Assembly: GCA_023935145.1 (NCBI GenBank)
Contig: CM043705.1
Location: 22,622,290-22,686,289 of the forward strand
Source: Bretschneidera sinensis
Taxonomy: Eukaryota > Streptophyta > Magnoliopsida > Brassicales > Akaniaceae
DNA length: 64,000 nt
Direction of reading: 5' to 3'
Numbering within the stretch: the stretch's first letter is position 1; each line of letters starts with the position of its first letter. Of the stretch, positions 11,180 through 22,485 are shown piece by piece. The notes below the pieces were generated by a model that saw only the letters and a list, made by a program, of their open reading frames with translations, was not told the origin of the DNA and did no database searches. Position numbers and translations under genes: made by a program.

Positions 11180-13058
11180 TGATAGGAACACTTTGTGTTA
11201 CGTTTTTAATGCCTTTCCTACCCTATTTGGCTTTGCAATTCTCTTAACTTTGTTATTTTGAGCTTAGTTTCTTTTCTTAGTATTTAGAAAGCTTGTGAAC
11301 GTGGGAATGGTAAAATAAGGCGCTAAAATGAGTTTTCCTAGTTACTTTAGGAAATCTAAGTGGATTAAGAAAATAGTCTTATCATTCTAAGAAACTTTTC
11401 TAATTATGGAAACTTTCCTTATCTATTATTTGCTGATTTCTTTGTAGGGTTCCACCTTGGAATTATTTGGATGATGTGTCAAAACACAAGAGAATATTGG
11501 AGTCCATTAGTGACATGGGTATGTCCAACCTAACATGGGCTTGCCCAACAAAAAAATCACATAATCTCTTGTCAACTAAGCAAGGTGCAAGGTCCAAGCC
11601 CAAAGTGGAGGAACATTCAGATGCAACAGCCTACTGGATTTTGGCCCATCATAACAGGCCCAAACAATATCATTTTTGAGACTTTCTTAGGTCCAAATTG
11701 AAGTTCAAGACGTCTTCTTTCCAGCCCAACAAGTTTCAGCTCATTTGGAGATGTGTGGAAGAAGATATGACCGTTTGAATTCTACTAGTTGGGTCCTCCT
11801 GAAATTTCGGGATTGTATTCCTTTTTCTTACTTTTGGCCATTCCTTGATTCTTTGCATGTTTTAGGGATTGTTTCCTTGCATGTTTCATGGCTTGTTTTT
11901 AGCATTGTTTTCTTGCTTTTCCTAAGCTTAGAGGGTTGTTCTAAGCTCTATAAATAGGGTGTTTGTAAGCTGAAAGAGATCATCTTTTCTCTTGGAACCA
12001 TCTCTACTCAAAATTCAAGAAGCAAAAGGCTGAAACACTCCACCATTCCTTCTCCAATTCTGAGCACATTAGGACTTTTCCAAAATGTGTTCTCCTTCAT
12101 CTATCATCATAGCCGTGAGGTTCATCACCATTAACATCTCAAGCTTCCTTGAGTGTGTTCAAGAAGTGTACCCCTTACGGCTATTCTTTTTAATTGTTTC
12201 AGCCTTGGATTCTTATGTTAGATATTATTATTAATTCAATGAGTTGGTTAATTTTCAGATTTATTCTTTAATGTTTTTGAATTGTTCATGATATGTAGAC
12301 ATATTAATTCATTACATATGTTGAATTTTCAGTTCTGTTATATTGAAAACTTTGATATTGCAAATCATTGAAGCCATAATCGCACTTTCGATCACCTAAT
12401 TGATCTGGAGTACGATTTAAAGTGGTAAAAGCTATGAACAATAGCCAATGTTCTGGAAATTGCATGTTCTTTATCCATGGACTTTTTCATAGGAATAAGG
12501 AACATGTTATTGAATCATAATTCCTTTTGATCTTAATGATTTGTTTAAGTAATTGTAAGGATGCGCTGAGTATTAACTTGATTGCTTAAACAAAATAACT
12601 AGCTGATGGACTTTTCCTAAGCTTAGTGATTATCTAAGAAGGAATTTATAAAGTGCATGATCTCTTTAGGCTTGCACTTTGATTCAATTCTGATATGTGA
12701 TTGAGGCACGAATTCGTTGTCTACATTGAAACAATTTGATTAGTCATTTAACAAACTTGATTTTCTGAATTGTGAGAGAAAATGATCAATTGTAAATAAT
12801 TGTTCTTTAATTTCCTTAGTAAAATTAGTAAAAAGAAAAATCAGATCATGAAAACCCCCTAATCTTATGTAATGTTAATAGATGTAGATTTATATTTGTT
12901 TATAAACTGCTAATTAAACCAATCAAATCATTTATTATTATTTTTATGACTCTTTAGTATAGAGTACCCGCAATCCCCGGCCAATAACGATACCCTACTA
13001 ATCACTTTACTACAATCTTCTGCAGGGTTTGTTGATGACCGAAATAAACGGTCTATCA
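11180..13058 (+). repeat. A1 5' LTR
   Basis: This 1879-bp LTR starts TGATAGGAACAC and ends CGGTCTATCA. The block shared with families B and D begins at 11511 and ends about 11980. Downstream R-U5 is family-specific and long (about 1.1 kb). Confidence 0.96.
11511..11980 (+). promoter_or_regulatory. Shared U3 promoter block with TATA box (A1 5' LTR)
   Basis: The block starts TGACATGGGTATGTCC. It includes two units of the 24-bp repeat, the perfect palindrome CTAAGCTTAG, the conserved GGGTTGTTCTAAGCTC and TATAAATA at 11949-11956. Similarity to B and D LTRs stops within about 30 nt of the TATA box, where a transcription start would be expected. That it is the RNA polymerase II promoter of the element is inferred from position. 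Confidence 0.75.
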
Positions 13059-13060
13059 AA

Positions 13061-13078
13061 TGGCGCCGTTGCCGGGGA
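13061..13078 (+). other. A1 primer binding site (tRNA-Asp)
   Basis: TGGCGCCGTTGCCGGGGA lies two bases after the LTR. It is complementary to the 3' end of plant tRNA-Asp (CCCCGGCAACGGCGCCA), the primer known for Athila/Tat elements. Confidence 0.93.
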
Positions 13079-13283
13079 TTGCAAAATCTCTATATTTTAG
13101 TGTCATTTAACTTGTTAATATTCTTCTTAGCATATAATATAACTTGTGTTTTACTTGATTGCAATTTTAGCATGTGACTTCCTTAAAACCATTTGTAACA
13201 TTTGTAAGGGAAGCTATTATTATTTGTATTTCAAACTTTAACTTATATATTGATTCCTTTGCTTTTGTTATTTAGGTCGATGA
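13079..13283 (+). other. A1 leader
   Basis: This AT-rich leader between the primer site and gag has no ORF. The same segment, in pieces, forms the scrambled junction at 3311-3506. Confidence 0.75.
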
Positions 13284-16200
13284 ATGTCAGCAGTTAGTAG
13301 AAAGACTCAAGAACTTAGAAAACGTTTGGCTTTACTAAAAGTAGTTGCACTTTCTACAAATCAACCTTACCAAGAAGGGAGGCTAGAGTCGGAGGAGTCA
13401 GATAATTTTTCACATCACTTGTCAGACGAGGAAGAATACATACCTGACTTAGAAGACGCAAGTAAGGAAGACGAAGTACCAATGGCTGAAACTATTAGGC
13501 AAATGTCTTCTTCAACTGATGGGGGAGCTGCACCAACTTGTATTACTTATCCAGAACCCGCAGTTGGCAAGATAGCTGAGTTCGAACTGAAGAGTGGGTT
13601 CTTGCACCATTTGCCCAAATTCCATGGGCTTACTAACGAAGATCCTCACAAACATCTCAAGGAGTTCCAGTTTGTGTGTTCAAGTATGTGCCCACAAAAT
13701 GCGGATCTCAACGTTCTGAAGCTGAAGTCATTCCCTTTTTCACTTGAAGATAGGGCAAAGACTTGGTTGTTTGATCTACCCTCGGGTTACATCAACACAT
13801 GGGAGAAGCTGATGACTGAGTTTCTGACTAAGTACTTCCCTGCCTCAAGGATTACTGTCTTGAGGAAGCAGATAACTGGAATTGAGCAAAGGAAGGATGA
13901 GGCGTTCTATGCCTACTACGAGAGATTCAAGAGCTTAATTGCATCATGTCCTTCACATGGGATGAAAGAAGGGAATCTTCTCACTTACTTTTATGAGGGA
14001 CTTCTCCCCCTCGAACGTCAATTGTTAGATGCTGCTGCCGGAGGTTCTTTTGTCGATAAGACACCTGATGTTGCTAAGGAGTTACTCGCCCAACGTGCTC
14101 TTAATTATCAACAATACGAGGGAGTGTTAAACTCTACTCATGGGGTGAATGAGGTATCTTCTAACTCTGCTCTTGAGGAAAAAGTTAATAAAATGTCTAC
14201 TCTTCTTTCTCAGGTACTGAACGTGAATGGAGCACAAGTACAACAAGTTGCTCAAATTTGTGGTGTGTGTTGTACTCAAGGGCATCCAACTGACCAATGT
14301 CCCCAACTGATCAACAATGGAGGATGGGAGTCTCTTAACGCTGTTGGGTTTCAAGGTAATCAAGGTGGACAAAGGTACAACCCTTTCTCTAACACATATA
14401 ACCCTGGGCTTAGAGATCACCCCAATTTTCGTTGGGCCAACAATGATAATGTTCAGAACCCTCAAGGTCAAGGGCAAGTGTTTCCACGCCCTCAAGGTTT
14501 GTTTATGAGGCCTCAGGTACCTCAAAACTTTATCCCTAATCCTATTGTACCTACAAATTCTGTTGCTTCTAATTATGATGAAATTTTAAAGTCCCTTGCT
14601 CAAGGGCAACAGAATTTAACTACTGCTACTCAAGCTCTTGTTACCGGTCAACAGGCTCACACTAAGGATATTGCAGAGCTGAAGAAGCAATTGGGACAAG
14701 TGGTGGACTTCATGGGGAAGATAACGGAGAGTGGAAAATTGCCTAGCAACACTGTTCCCAACCCAATTATCGAGCAAGCTAAAGTTGTTACCACAAGGAG
14801 TGGCAAGACCATTGTGGATGTTCTTAAAACTCAGAAGAAAGCCAAAGTGACCCACCATGAGGAAGAGGATGTTGTGAGCACCAAGAACGAAATACAGAAA
14901 GATCCCACCACCACAATGGCGGAAATGATTGGTCCTCCATCATCTAAGAATGCTTTAAAACCTCAAGGTAATGAACAAAACCTTAAACACTCTTTTGATT
15001 CTAATCCTTTTGCTCGTGTACCTTTTCCTAGTAGGTTTGCCAAAACCAAGAAGGATGAATCTGATCAGGCCATCTTGGAGATTTTTAAGAAGGTACAAGT
15101 CAACATGCCTTTGATTGAGTGCTTGAAGCAAGTGCCAAGATATGCCAAGTTTCTGAAGGAGCTTTGCACTACAAGGAGGCAGACTCGTGAGAAGGAGGTG
15201 GTGAAGTTGAATGAGACAGTCTCTGCTGTCATCCAAAGGAAATTGCCACCAAAGCTTAAGGATCCAGGGAGTTTTTCTGTTCCTTGTGTGATTGGTACCA
15301 ACAAATTTGATAATGTCATGCTAGACTTAGGAGCTTCAATTAATGTGATGCCTTATAGTCTTTATGCTTCTTTAGAGCTAGGTGCACTTAAAAGTGATAA
15401 TGTTGTTATCCAATTGGCTGATCGATCTAATAAGTATCCTAAAGGATACGTTGAAGATGTTCTTGTGCAAGTAAATCAACTCATTTTTCCTGCAGACTTC
15501 TATATCATTGATATGGAAGATTCGCCCCTAAATTCTACTCCGTTGCTTTTAGGGCGCCCATTCATGAGGACCGCAAGAACAAAGATCGATGTTTATGAGG
15601 GAACTCTAACCATGGAATTTGATAATGAAGTTATACGCTTTAACATCTTTGAAGCCATGAGGTATCCATTGACTGACATTAAACCCTGTTTTTCTATTGA
15701 TGATATTAACTCACTTGCGCAGAGATTTTTGGAAGCAATGGAAGAGGATGAGTTGAAAGTAACACTCTCTCAAGGAGTTGGTTATACTGAGAATGGAGAA
15801 TCCATTTCTAGGGCTGAGTTAGAAAAGGCTGAAGAGCCCATTGTGATCAAAACCGTAGCCTCCCTTGAGGCCCGACCCATATTACCAAGGTCTATTCCTC
15901 ATTTGTCCTTTCCTATTTCCACTAACAAAATTTTACCTTCAGTGATACAGGCCCCTACACTTGAGCTTAAGGTTTTGCCAGATCACTTGAAGTATGTCTT
16001 TTTGGGGGACAAGGAGACGCTGCCTGTTATTATATCCTCGAAGTTGGAGGAGGACCAAGAAAAGAAGCTTGTGGACGTTCTGAAGAAGTACAAGACCGCC
16101 ATTGGTTGGACTTTGGCAGATATCAAGGGAATTAGCCCAACCATGTGCGTCCATAGGATCCTGTTGGAGGATGGTGCCAAACCCACCAGAGATGCCCAGA

Positions 16201-18863
16201 GACGACTACATCCACCTATGATGAAGGTTGTGCAAGATGAGGTAATTAAGTTACTTGATTGTGGCGTTATTTACCCTATTTCAGATAGCAAGTGGGTGTC
16301 TCCTGTTCAAGTTGTGCCAAAGAAGTCAGGAGTTACTGTGGTAAAGAATGAGGAGAATGAGCTTGTACCTCAAAGAGTGGTAACTGGTTATCGAGTTTGC
16401 ATAGACTATAGGAAGCTCAATGCTTCAACAAGAAAGGACCATTTCCCTCTGCCCTTCATCGATCAGATGCTCGAGAGGTTAGCTGGTTATCCTTTTTATT
16501 GTTTTTTGGATGGATATAGTGGGTACAACCAGATCTGTATAGCGCAAGAGGACCAAGAGAAGACCACCTTCACTTGCCCTTTTGGCACTTATGCCTACAG
16601 ACGTATGCCATTCGGATTGTGCAATGCACCAGGTACGTTTCAACGTTGTATGCTCTCCATTTTCTCTGAATACATCGAGAATATCATTGAGGTCTTTATG
16701 GATGATTTTAGTGTCTTTGGTAGAGATTTTGATGCATGCTTAGGAAATTTGGAACTTATTCTGAAACGTTGTGTTGAAACAAACTTGGTTCTAAATTGGG
16801 AAAAATGTCACTTCATGGTGACTCAAGGGATTGTTTTAGGACATATCATATCTGCTAGGGGGATTGAGGTTGATAAATCTAAGGTAGATCTTGTGCGTTA
16901 CTTACCCTCTCCCACTTGTGTGAGAGAGGTTCGTTCATTTCTTGGTCATGCAGGATTTTACAGGAGGTTTATCAAGGATTTCTCCAATGTATCAAGGCCC
17001 TTGTGCCGTTTACTTCAGAAGGACACTCTTTTTGAGTTTGATGAGGAGTGCAAGAAAGCTTTTGAGAAGCTGAAGGAGTTATTGACTACTGCTCCCATCA
17101 TGTCTCCACCTAATTGGTCCTTACCTTTTGAATTGATGTGTGACGCCTCAGATTACGCCGTTGGGGCTGTTTTGGGACAAAGAATGGACAAGAAGCCCTA
17201 TGCCATCTACTATGCCTCTAGGACACTCAATGATGCTCAACTAAACTATTCCACAACTGAAAAAGAGCTCCTTGCTGTTGTTTTTGCCTTAGATAAATTT
17301 CGCTCTTATTTACTTCAAACTAAAGTTGTTGTTTATACTGATCATGCAGCTTTGAAGTATCTGATGACAAAGAAGGAGGCCAAACCGAGACTGATTAGAT
17401 GGGTGCTTTTGCTTCAAGAATTTGATTTGGAGATCAAGGACAAGAAGGGGAGTGAAAACTTGGTAGCTGACCATTTGAGCAGACTTGTTCATGAGGAGGA
17501 CGTCCTACCCCTGCAAGAATCATTCCCAGATGAGCAGCTCTTTGGGATTGAGGTAAGTGAGCCTTGGTATGCTGATATTGTGAATTATTTAGTTACTAGG
17601 CAATTTCCTGACACTTTACCTCGTTCTAATAAAGAAAAACTTAAGCATATGGCTAGGCATTACATATGGGATGAACCTTATTTGTGGAAACATTGTAGTG
17701 ATCAAATCATTAGGAGGTGTGTCCCTGAATCTGAGCATAAATCGATACTTGCCTTTTGTCATTCTGAGTCTTGTGGTGGACACTTTGGTGCTCGTAGGAC
17801 AGCCCGTAAGGTATTAGATTGTGGTTTTTTCTGGCCTTCTATTTTTAAGGATGCATACTTGTATTGCATGACTTGTGACAGGTGCCAGAGGACAGGTAAT
17901 TTAGGCTCTAGGGATCAGATGCCCATGGCCCATATTATAACTGTTGAGATTTTCGATGTTTGGGGCGTTGATTTCATGGGGCCGTTTCCTTCATCTAACG
18001 GGTTTCTTTACATTCTTTTGGCTGTTGATTATGTGTCTAAGTGGGTGGAGGCTAAAGCCACCAGAACTAATGACTCTAAAGTTGTTGTAGATTTCTTGAG
18101 ATCTAACATATTTGCTAGGTTTGGAATGCCTCGTGTGATTATTAGTGATGGTGGATTACACTTCTGCAACCGTACAATTGAGGCCCTGCTCAAGAAGTAC
18201 AAAGTGACTCATAAGGTGGCAACACCTTATCATCCTCAGACGAGTGGACAAGCAGAGGTCTCAAATCGTGAGATTAAGGGAATTTTGGAGAAGACTGTGG
18301 GCCCTACACGAAAGGATTGGAGCAAAAGACTTGATGATGCACTTTGGGCTTATAGGACAGCTTATAAGACGCCAATTGGGATGTCTCCATTCAGACTTGT
18401 CTATGGTAAAGCGTGTCACTTACCAGTTGAGCTTGAGCATAGGGCATGGTGGGCTGTTAAGTCTTTCAACATGGACATTGATGAGGCTGGTTTACATAGA
18501 AAACTCCAACTGAATGAACTTGAGGAAATCAGAAACGAGGCATATGATAGTGCATGGATCTACAAGGAGAAAACTAGAGCTTTTCATGATAAGATGATCC
18601 GTGGCAAGGCCTTTGTTGTGGGCCAAAAAGTTCTTCTCTTCCATTCTAGACTTAAACTTTTTCCTGGTAAGTTACGTTCTAGATGGGTGGGTCCATTCAT
18701 TGTCACTAATATTTTTCCTCATGGTGCTATGCAGATAAAAAGTGACAAAACTGGAAATGAATTCAAGGTGAATGGTCATCGCTTGAAACCTTACTATGAG
18801 GCTTTTGAGGAGCACACTGTGGAGGATGTACCCCTCCTAGAGGTGCCACTCACAAAGGACTAA
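13284..18863 (+). CDS. A1 gag-pol polyprotein
   Basis: This is one uninterrupted 1859-residue ORF; the ATG follows the leader and matches the gag start of A2 and A4. Gag includes a retrotrans_gag-like region (about 95-280) and a CX2CX4HX4C knuckle at C326, C329, H334, C339. Protease has DLGAS at 681-685. RT has FMDD at 1138-1141, a variant common in Athila/Tat. RNase H follows ([15 protein letters not shown]). Integrase shows HHCC, then D1563, D1622 and E1658 with 35 residues between the last two. The C-terminus has the [11 protein letters not shown] signature. All catalytic residues I can check are present. The product would package the RNA, copy it from a tRNA-Asp primer and integrate the cDNA. 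Gag and pol share one frame, so no frameshift is needed. No envelope gene follows. Confidence 0.96.
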   Translation: MSAVSRKTQELRKRLALLKVVALSTNQPYQEGRLESEESDNFSHHLSDEEEYIPDLEDASKEDEVPMAETIRQMSSSTDGGAAPTCITYPEPAVGKIAEFELKSGFLHHLPKFHGLTNEDPHKHLKEFQFVCSSMCPQNADLNVLKLKSFPFSLEDRAKTWLFDLPSGYINTWEKLMTEFLTKYFPASRITVLRKQITGIEQRKDEAFYAYYERFKSLIASCPSHGMKEGNLLTYFYEGLLPLERQLLDAAAGGSFVDKTPDVAKELLAQRALNYQQYEGVLNSTHGVNEVSSNSALEEKVNKMSTLLSQVLNVNGAQVQQVAQICGVCCTQGHPTDQCPQLINNGGWESLNAVGFQGNQGGQRYNPFSNTYNPGLRDHPNFRWANNDNVQNPQGQGQVFPRPQGLFMRPQVPQNFIPNPIVPTNSVASNYDEILKSLAQGQQNLTTATQALVTGQQAHTKDIAELKKQLGQVVDFMGKITESGKLPSNTVPNPIIEQAKVVTTRSGKTIVDVLKTQKKAKVTHHEEEDVVSTKNEIQKDPTTTMAEMIGPPSSKNALKPQGNEQNLKHSFDSNPFARVPFPSRFAKTKKDESDQAILEIFKKVQVNMPLIECLKQVPRYAKFLKELCTTRRQTREKEVVKLNETVSAVIQRKLPPKLKDPGSFSVPCVIGTNKFDNVMLDLGASINVMPYSLYASLELGALKSDNVVIQLADRSNKYPKGYVEDVLVQVNQLIFPADFYIIDMEDSPLNSTPLLLGRPFMRTARTKIDVYEGTLTMEFDNEVIRFNIFEAMRYPLTDIKPCFSIDDINSLAQRFLEAMEEDELKVTLSQGVGYTENGESISRAELEKAEEPIVIKTVASLEARPILPRSIPHLSFPISTNKILPSVIQAPTLELKVLPDHLKYVFLGDKETLPVIISSKLEEDQEKKLVDVLKKYKTAIGWTLADIKGISPTMCVHRILLEDGAKPTRDAQRRLHPPMMKVVQDEVIKLLDCGVIYPISDSKWVSPVQVVPKKSGVTVVKNEENELVPQRVVTGYRVCIDYRKLNASTRKDHFPLPFIDQMLERLAGYPFYCFLDGYSGYNQICIAQEDQEKTTFTCPFGTYAYRRMPFGLCNAPGTFQRCMLSIFSEYIENIIEVFMDDFSVFGRDFDACLGNLELILKRCVETNLVLNWEKCHFMVTQGIVLGHIISARGIEVDKSKVDLVRYLPSPTCVREVRSFLGHAGFYRRFIKDFSNVSRPLCRLLQKDTLFEFDEECKKAFEKLKELLTTAPIMSPPNWSLPFELMCDASDYAVGAVLGQRMDKKPYAIYYASRTLNDAQLNYSTTEKELLAVVFALDKFRSYLLQTKVVVYTDHAALKYLMTKKEAKPRLIRWVLLLQEFDLEIKDKKGSENLVADHLSRLVHEEDVLPLQESFPDEQLFGIEVSEPWYADIVNYLVTRQFPDTLPRSNKEKLKHMARHYIWDEPYLWKHCSDQIIRRCVPESEHKSILAFCHSESCGGHFGARRTARKVLDCGFFWPSIFKDAYLYCMTCDRCQRTGNLGSRDQMPMAHIITVEIFDVWGVDFMGPFPSSNGFLYILLAVDYVSKWVEAKATRTNDSKVVVDFLRSNIFARFGMPRVIISDGGLHFCNRTIEALLKKYKVTHKVATPYHPQTSGQAEVSNREIKGILEKTVGPTRKDWSKRLDDALWAYRTAYKTPIGMSPFRLVYGKACHLPVELEHRAWWAVKSFNMDIDEAGLHRKLQLNELEEIRNEAYDSAWIYKEKTRAFHDKMIRGKAFVVGQKVLLFHSRLKLFPGKLRSRWVGPFIVTNIFPHGAMQIKSDKTGNEFKVNGHRLKPYYEAFEEHTVEDVPLLEVPLTKD

Positions 18864-18913
18864 AAACGAGGTACAAAGTCTAGGCTGAAAGACTGTAAAC
18901 ATTGAAGCGCTGC

Positions 18914-18929
18914 TTGGGAGGCAACCCAA
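18914..18929 (+). other. Conserved stem-loop after pol
   Basis: TTGGGAGGCAACCCAA is a perfect 5-bp inverted repeat with a 6-nt loop about 50 nt after the pol stop. It is kept in A2 (7055-7070) and A3 (30288-30303). In A3 one loop base has changed but both stem arms are intact. Its role is unknown. Confidence 0.6.
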
Positions 18930-19752
18930 TTCAACCGAAGCTGTGGATGAGTCATTAACACAGATTTGCATTCTCTTTCTCTCTTCCATTTACGTTGGTT
19001 GATCTTTATATGTTATTTGTTTTGTGTGATTTTCATAAATACCTTACCCATGTTTATATTCTATATTACATGCTTATTTTGATATACATTGAGGACAATG
19101 TACGATTTAAGTGTGGGAGAGGGATTTACATCTTTTTGAGTCATATCATTGCTTTTTAGGTTTTAGGACCTCTTCCAACTTCGATGATGAAACTGATTCT
19201 TAATGGTTTTTAAAGAGTTTGAGCATACTTTTAAAGATAAAACAAGAAATGGAGTTAATTTGCTTATATTGTAGTCATACTTGGAAATTGAAATTTTGAT
19301 GCACATTAGCCTTGATTTGAGTAATCTGTTGCCTTTGAGTGAAGCATGGAGACATATTGAATGATACTTGCATAATCCCACAATATTTGTGAGTTTTTTT
19401 TAGCCTTATAATTGATTCATTATGCATATCAATTCAAATTCTCTTCTGAGTGCATCTTGTGAATATAATGTTTTCTAGAACTTGCTTTTAAACCACTTGA
19501 GACGATCGTACATGTTCAGATTTGGAGAAGACGGAGGCAAATTAGGATTTTACCACCATGACTAAATAGCCTTTAACCTGATCATGATTTGACCCCTAGA
19601 TACCATTTTGAGCCTGAATTAGCTTATTTTCTTCATTAACCCACATTCATTTACCCTTACGAACTTAAACACTTTACCTACCCTTTTTCCTTAGAACTAG
19701 GGAGCTTGGATCTTGTATAATTGATTTGTAATGTGGAGATGGTGGAAAAGCA

Positions 19753-19769
19753 TAAGTGTGGGGGAATTT
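19753..19769 (+). other. Internal polypurine-tract duplicate
   Basis: TAAGTGTGGGGGAATTT here is identical over 17 bases to the true tract and LTR junction at 20587-20603, but is followed by CATATG rather than the LTR. It could act as a second plus-strand primer; that is inference. Confidence 0.6.
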
Positions 19770-19796
19770 CATATGGTTCTAAGGTGGTGGTTTCGG

Positions 19797-19833
<37 letters not shown>

Positions 19834-20587
19834 AAAAAAAAAGAAGAAGATAAAAGGAGTAATAGGAAAAAAAAAAATTGTTGTGTTTCAAAAAAATACA
19901 AGTTCTGAAGAATTGGGAGAATTATGAGTCTTTAAAGTAAGTTGAAAGCCAAAGTAATTAAATCCACCCTGTTGTGATGGAAACGTGGTACTTAATAATG
20001 ATGATCTATTTATGACGTTATTGAATGCTTTCTAGTTCTAAGGAAATTTTATGACATCCGTTCTCTTCTTTCTTATGAAACCTTGACCCTTTAGCCCCAT
20101 TACAACCCTTTCAAAGACCTCCTGATCCTTTGATGTTCTGTTTTTGATGTGGAGAGTGGGTGCACAAGCAAGCCTATGGTTTAAACTGTTTTCACAAGTG
20201 ATTGAGTAATTAGTATAGCTAGCACCACATTTAAATGAGTGAAAACCAGAGTGATGCATTTTGAGAAGTAAAATTTGATACTATTTGTGCATTAACTCAA
20301 GGGTGGCATATTACACTTACTCTTGGCTGATTATTCACACACACACACACTCAAAGTACGAATGTTATATAATCTTATTAACTCCATAGCTTGTTTATTT
20401 GAGGTAAACTTGTGCTCTCCGTACTTTATTATGCCATATTACCTAAGGGATCTCTGAGACGTAAGTTGGAAGGATTAGAGTCATTTAATTTGTGTTATGT
20501 CATTGTGGTGTCATTTAGTTTATGTTGTTTCTCTTGAGATTCTACTAGGTTACATACTGTTGTTTTGCTAAGGGACTAGCCAAAGCT

Positions 20588-20602
20588 AAGTGTGGGGGAA
20601 TT
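20588..20602 (+). other. A1 polypurine tract
   Basis: AAGTGTGGGGGAATT lies immediately before the 3' LTR start TGATAGG. It is the expected plus-strand primer site and is identical in A2 and A3. Confidence 0.9.
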
Positions 20603-22480
20603 TGATAGGAACACTTTGTTTACGTTTTTAATGCCTTTCCTACCCTATTTGGCTTTGCAATTCTCTTAACTTTGTTATTTTGAGCTTAGTTTCTTTTCTT
20701 AGTATTTAGAAAGCTTGTGAACGTGGGAATGGTAAAATAAGGCGCTAAAATGAGTTTTCCTAGTTACTTTAGGAAATCTAAGTGGATTAAGAAAATAGTC
20801 TTATCATTCTAAGAAACTTTTCTAATTATGGAAACTTTCCTTATCTATTATTTGCTGATTTCTTTGTAGGGTTCCACCTTGGAATTATTTGGATGATGTG
20901 TCAAAACACAAGAGAATATTGGAGTCCATTAGTGACATGGGTATGTCCAACCTAACATGGGCTTGCCCAACAAAAAAATCACATAATCTCTTGTCAACTA
21001 AGCAAGGTGCAAGGTCCAAGCCCAAAGTGGAGGAACATTCAGATGCAACAGCCTACTGGATTTTGGCCCATCATAACAGGCCCAAACAATATCATTTTTG
21101 AGACTTTCTTAGGTCCAAATTGAAGTTCAAGACGTCTTCTTTCCAGCCCAACAAGTTTCAGCTCATTTGGAGATGTGTGGAAGAAGATATGACCGTTTGA
21201 ATTCTACTAGTTGGGTCCTCCTGAAATTTCGGGATTGTATTCCTTTTTCTTACTTTTGGCCATTCCTTGATTCTTTGCATGTTTTAGGGATTGTTTCCTT
21301 GCATGTTTCATGGCTTGTTTTTAGCATTGTTTTCTTGCTTTTCCTAAGCTTAGAGGGTTGTTCTAAGCTCTATAAATAGGGTGTTTGTAAGCTGAAAGAG
21401 ATCATCTTTTCTCTTGGAACCATCTCTACTCAAAATTCAAGAAGCAAAAGGCTGAAACACTCCACCATTCCTTCTCCAATTCTGAGCACATTAGGACTTT
21501 TCCAAAATGTGTTCTCCTTCATCTATCATCATAGCCGTGAGGTTCATCACCATTAACATCTCAAGCTTCCTTGAGTGTGTTCAAGAAGTGTACCCCTTAC
21601 GGCTATTCTTTTTAATTGTTTCAGCCTTGGATTCTTATGTTAGATATTATTATTAATTCAATGAGTTGGTTAATTTTCAGATTTATTCTTTAATGTTTTT
21701 GAATTGTTCATGATATGTAGACATATTAATTCATTACATATGTTGAATTTTCAGTTCTGTTATATTGAAAACTTTGATATTGCAAATCATTGAAGCCATA
21801 ATCGCACTTTCGATCACCTAATTGATCTGGAGTACGATTTAAAGTGGTAAAAGCTATGAACAATAGCCAATGTTCTGGAAATTGCATGTTCTTTATCCAT
21901 GGACTTTTTCATAGGAATAAGGAACATGTTATTGAATCATAATTCCTTTTGATCTTAATGATTTGTTTAAGTAATTGTAAGGATGCGCTGAGTATTAACT
22001 TGATTGCTTAAACAAAATAACTAGCTGATGGACTTTTCCTAAGCTTAGTGATTATCTAAGAAGGAATTTATAAAGTGCATGATCTCTTTAGGCTTGCACT
22101 TTGATTCAATTCTGATATGTGATTGAGGCACGAATTCGTTGTCTACATTGAAACAATTTGATTAGTCATTTAACAAACTTGATTTTCTGAATTGTGAGAG
22201 AAAATGATCAATTGTAAATAATTGTTCTTTAATTTCCTTAGTAAAATTAGTAAAAAGAAAAATCAGATCATGAAAACCCCCTAATCTTATGTAATGTTAA
22301 TAGATGTAGATTTATATTTGTTTATAAACTGCTAATTAAACCAATCAAATCATTTATTATTATTTTTATGACTCTTTAGTATAGAGTACCCGCAATCCCC
22401 GGCCAATAACGATACCCTACTAATCACTTTACTACAATCTTCTGCAGGGTTTGTTGATGACCGAAATAAACGGTCTATCA
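20603..22480 (+). repeat. A1 3' LTR
   Basis: This 1878-bp LTR is one base shorter than the 5' LTR and otherwise matches it wherever I compared them. TATAAATA is at 21371-21378. Confidence 0.96.
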
Positions 22481-22485
22481 GTCTT
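22481..22485 (+). repeat. A1 target site duplication (right), GTCTT
   Basis: This is the right partner of 11175-11179. A2 gag continues directly after it on the minus strand. Confidence 0.97.

Larger units (their letters stand above)
18864..20602 (+). other. A1 3' untranslated region
   Basis: This 1.7-kb region carries no convincing ORF. It holds the stem-loop at 18914-18929, a long A tract at 19797-19842, a CA microsatellite at about 20335-20351, a polypurine-like duplicate at 19753-19769 and the true tract at 20588-20602. Some Athila elements carry an envelope-like ORF here; this one does not. Confidence 0.8.
11180..22480 (+). mobile_element. A1: complete Athila-like Ty3/gypsy retrotransposon
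   Basis: This 11.3-kb element is complete: LTRs 11180-13058 and 20603-22480, tRNA-Asp primer site, one open gag-pol frame, polypurine tract and a perfect GTCTT target duplication. The LTRs differ at one visible place (GTGTTACG versus GTTTACG), so insertion was recent. It lies in the opposite orientation inside A2, a close relative, within the gag-pol spacer. It is the best candidate in the window for an element still able to transpose. Confidence 0.97.

Noticed and set aside
19797..19842. Possible poly(A) tail of a retrogene
   Set aside because: The tract is inside the family A 3' region and present at the same place in A2 and A3, with no intronless gene or target duplication around it.
18864..20602. 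Envelope-like gene after pol in A1
   Set aside because: Some Athila elements have one, but no ORF longer than about 75 codons with recognisable features is present here.
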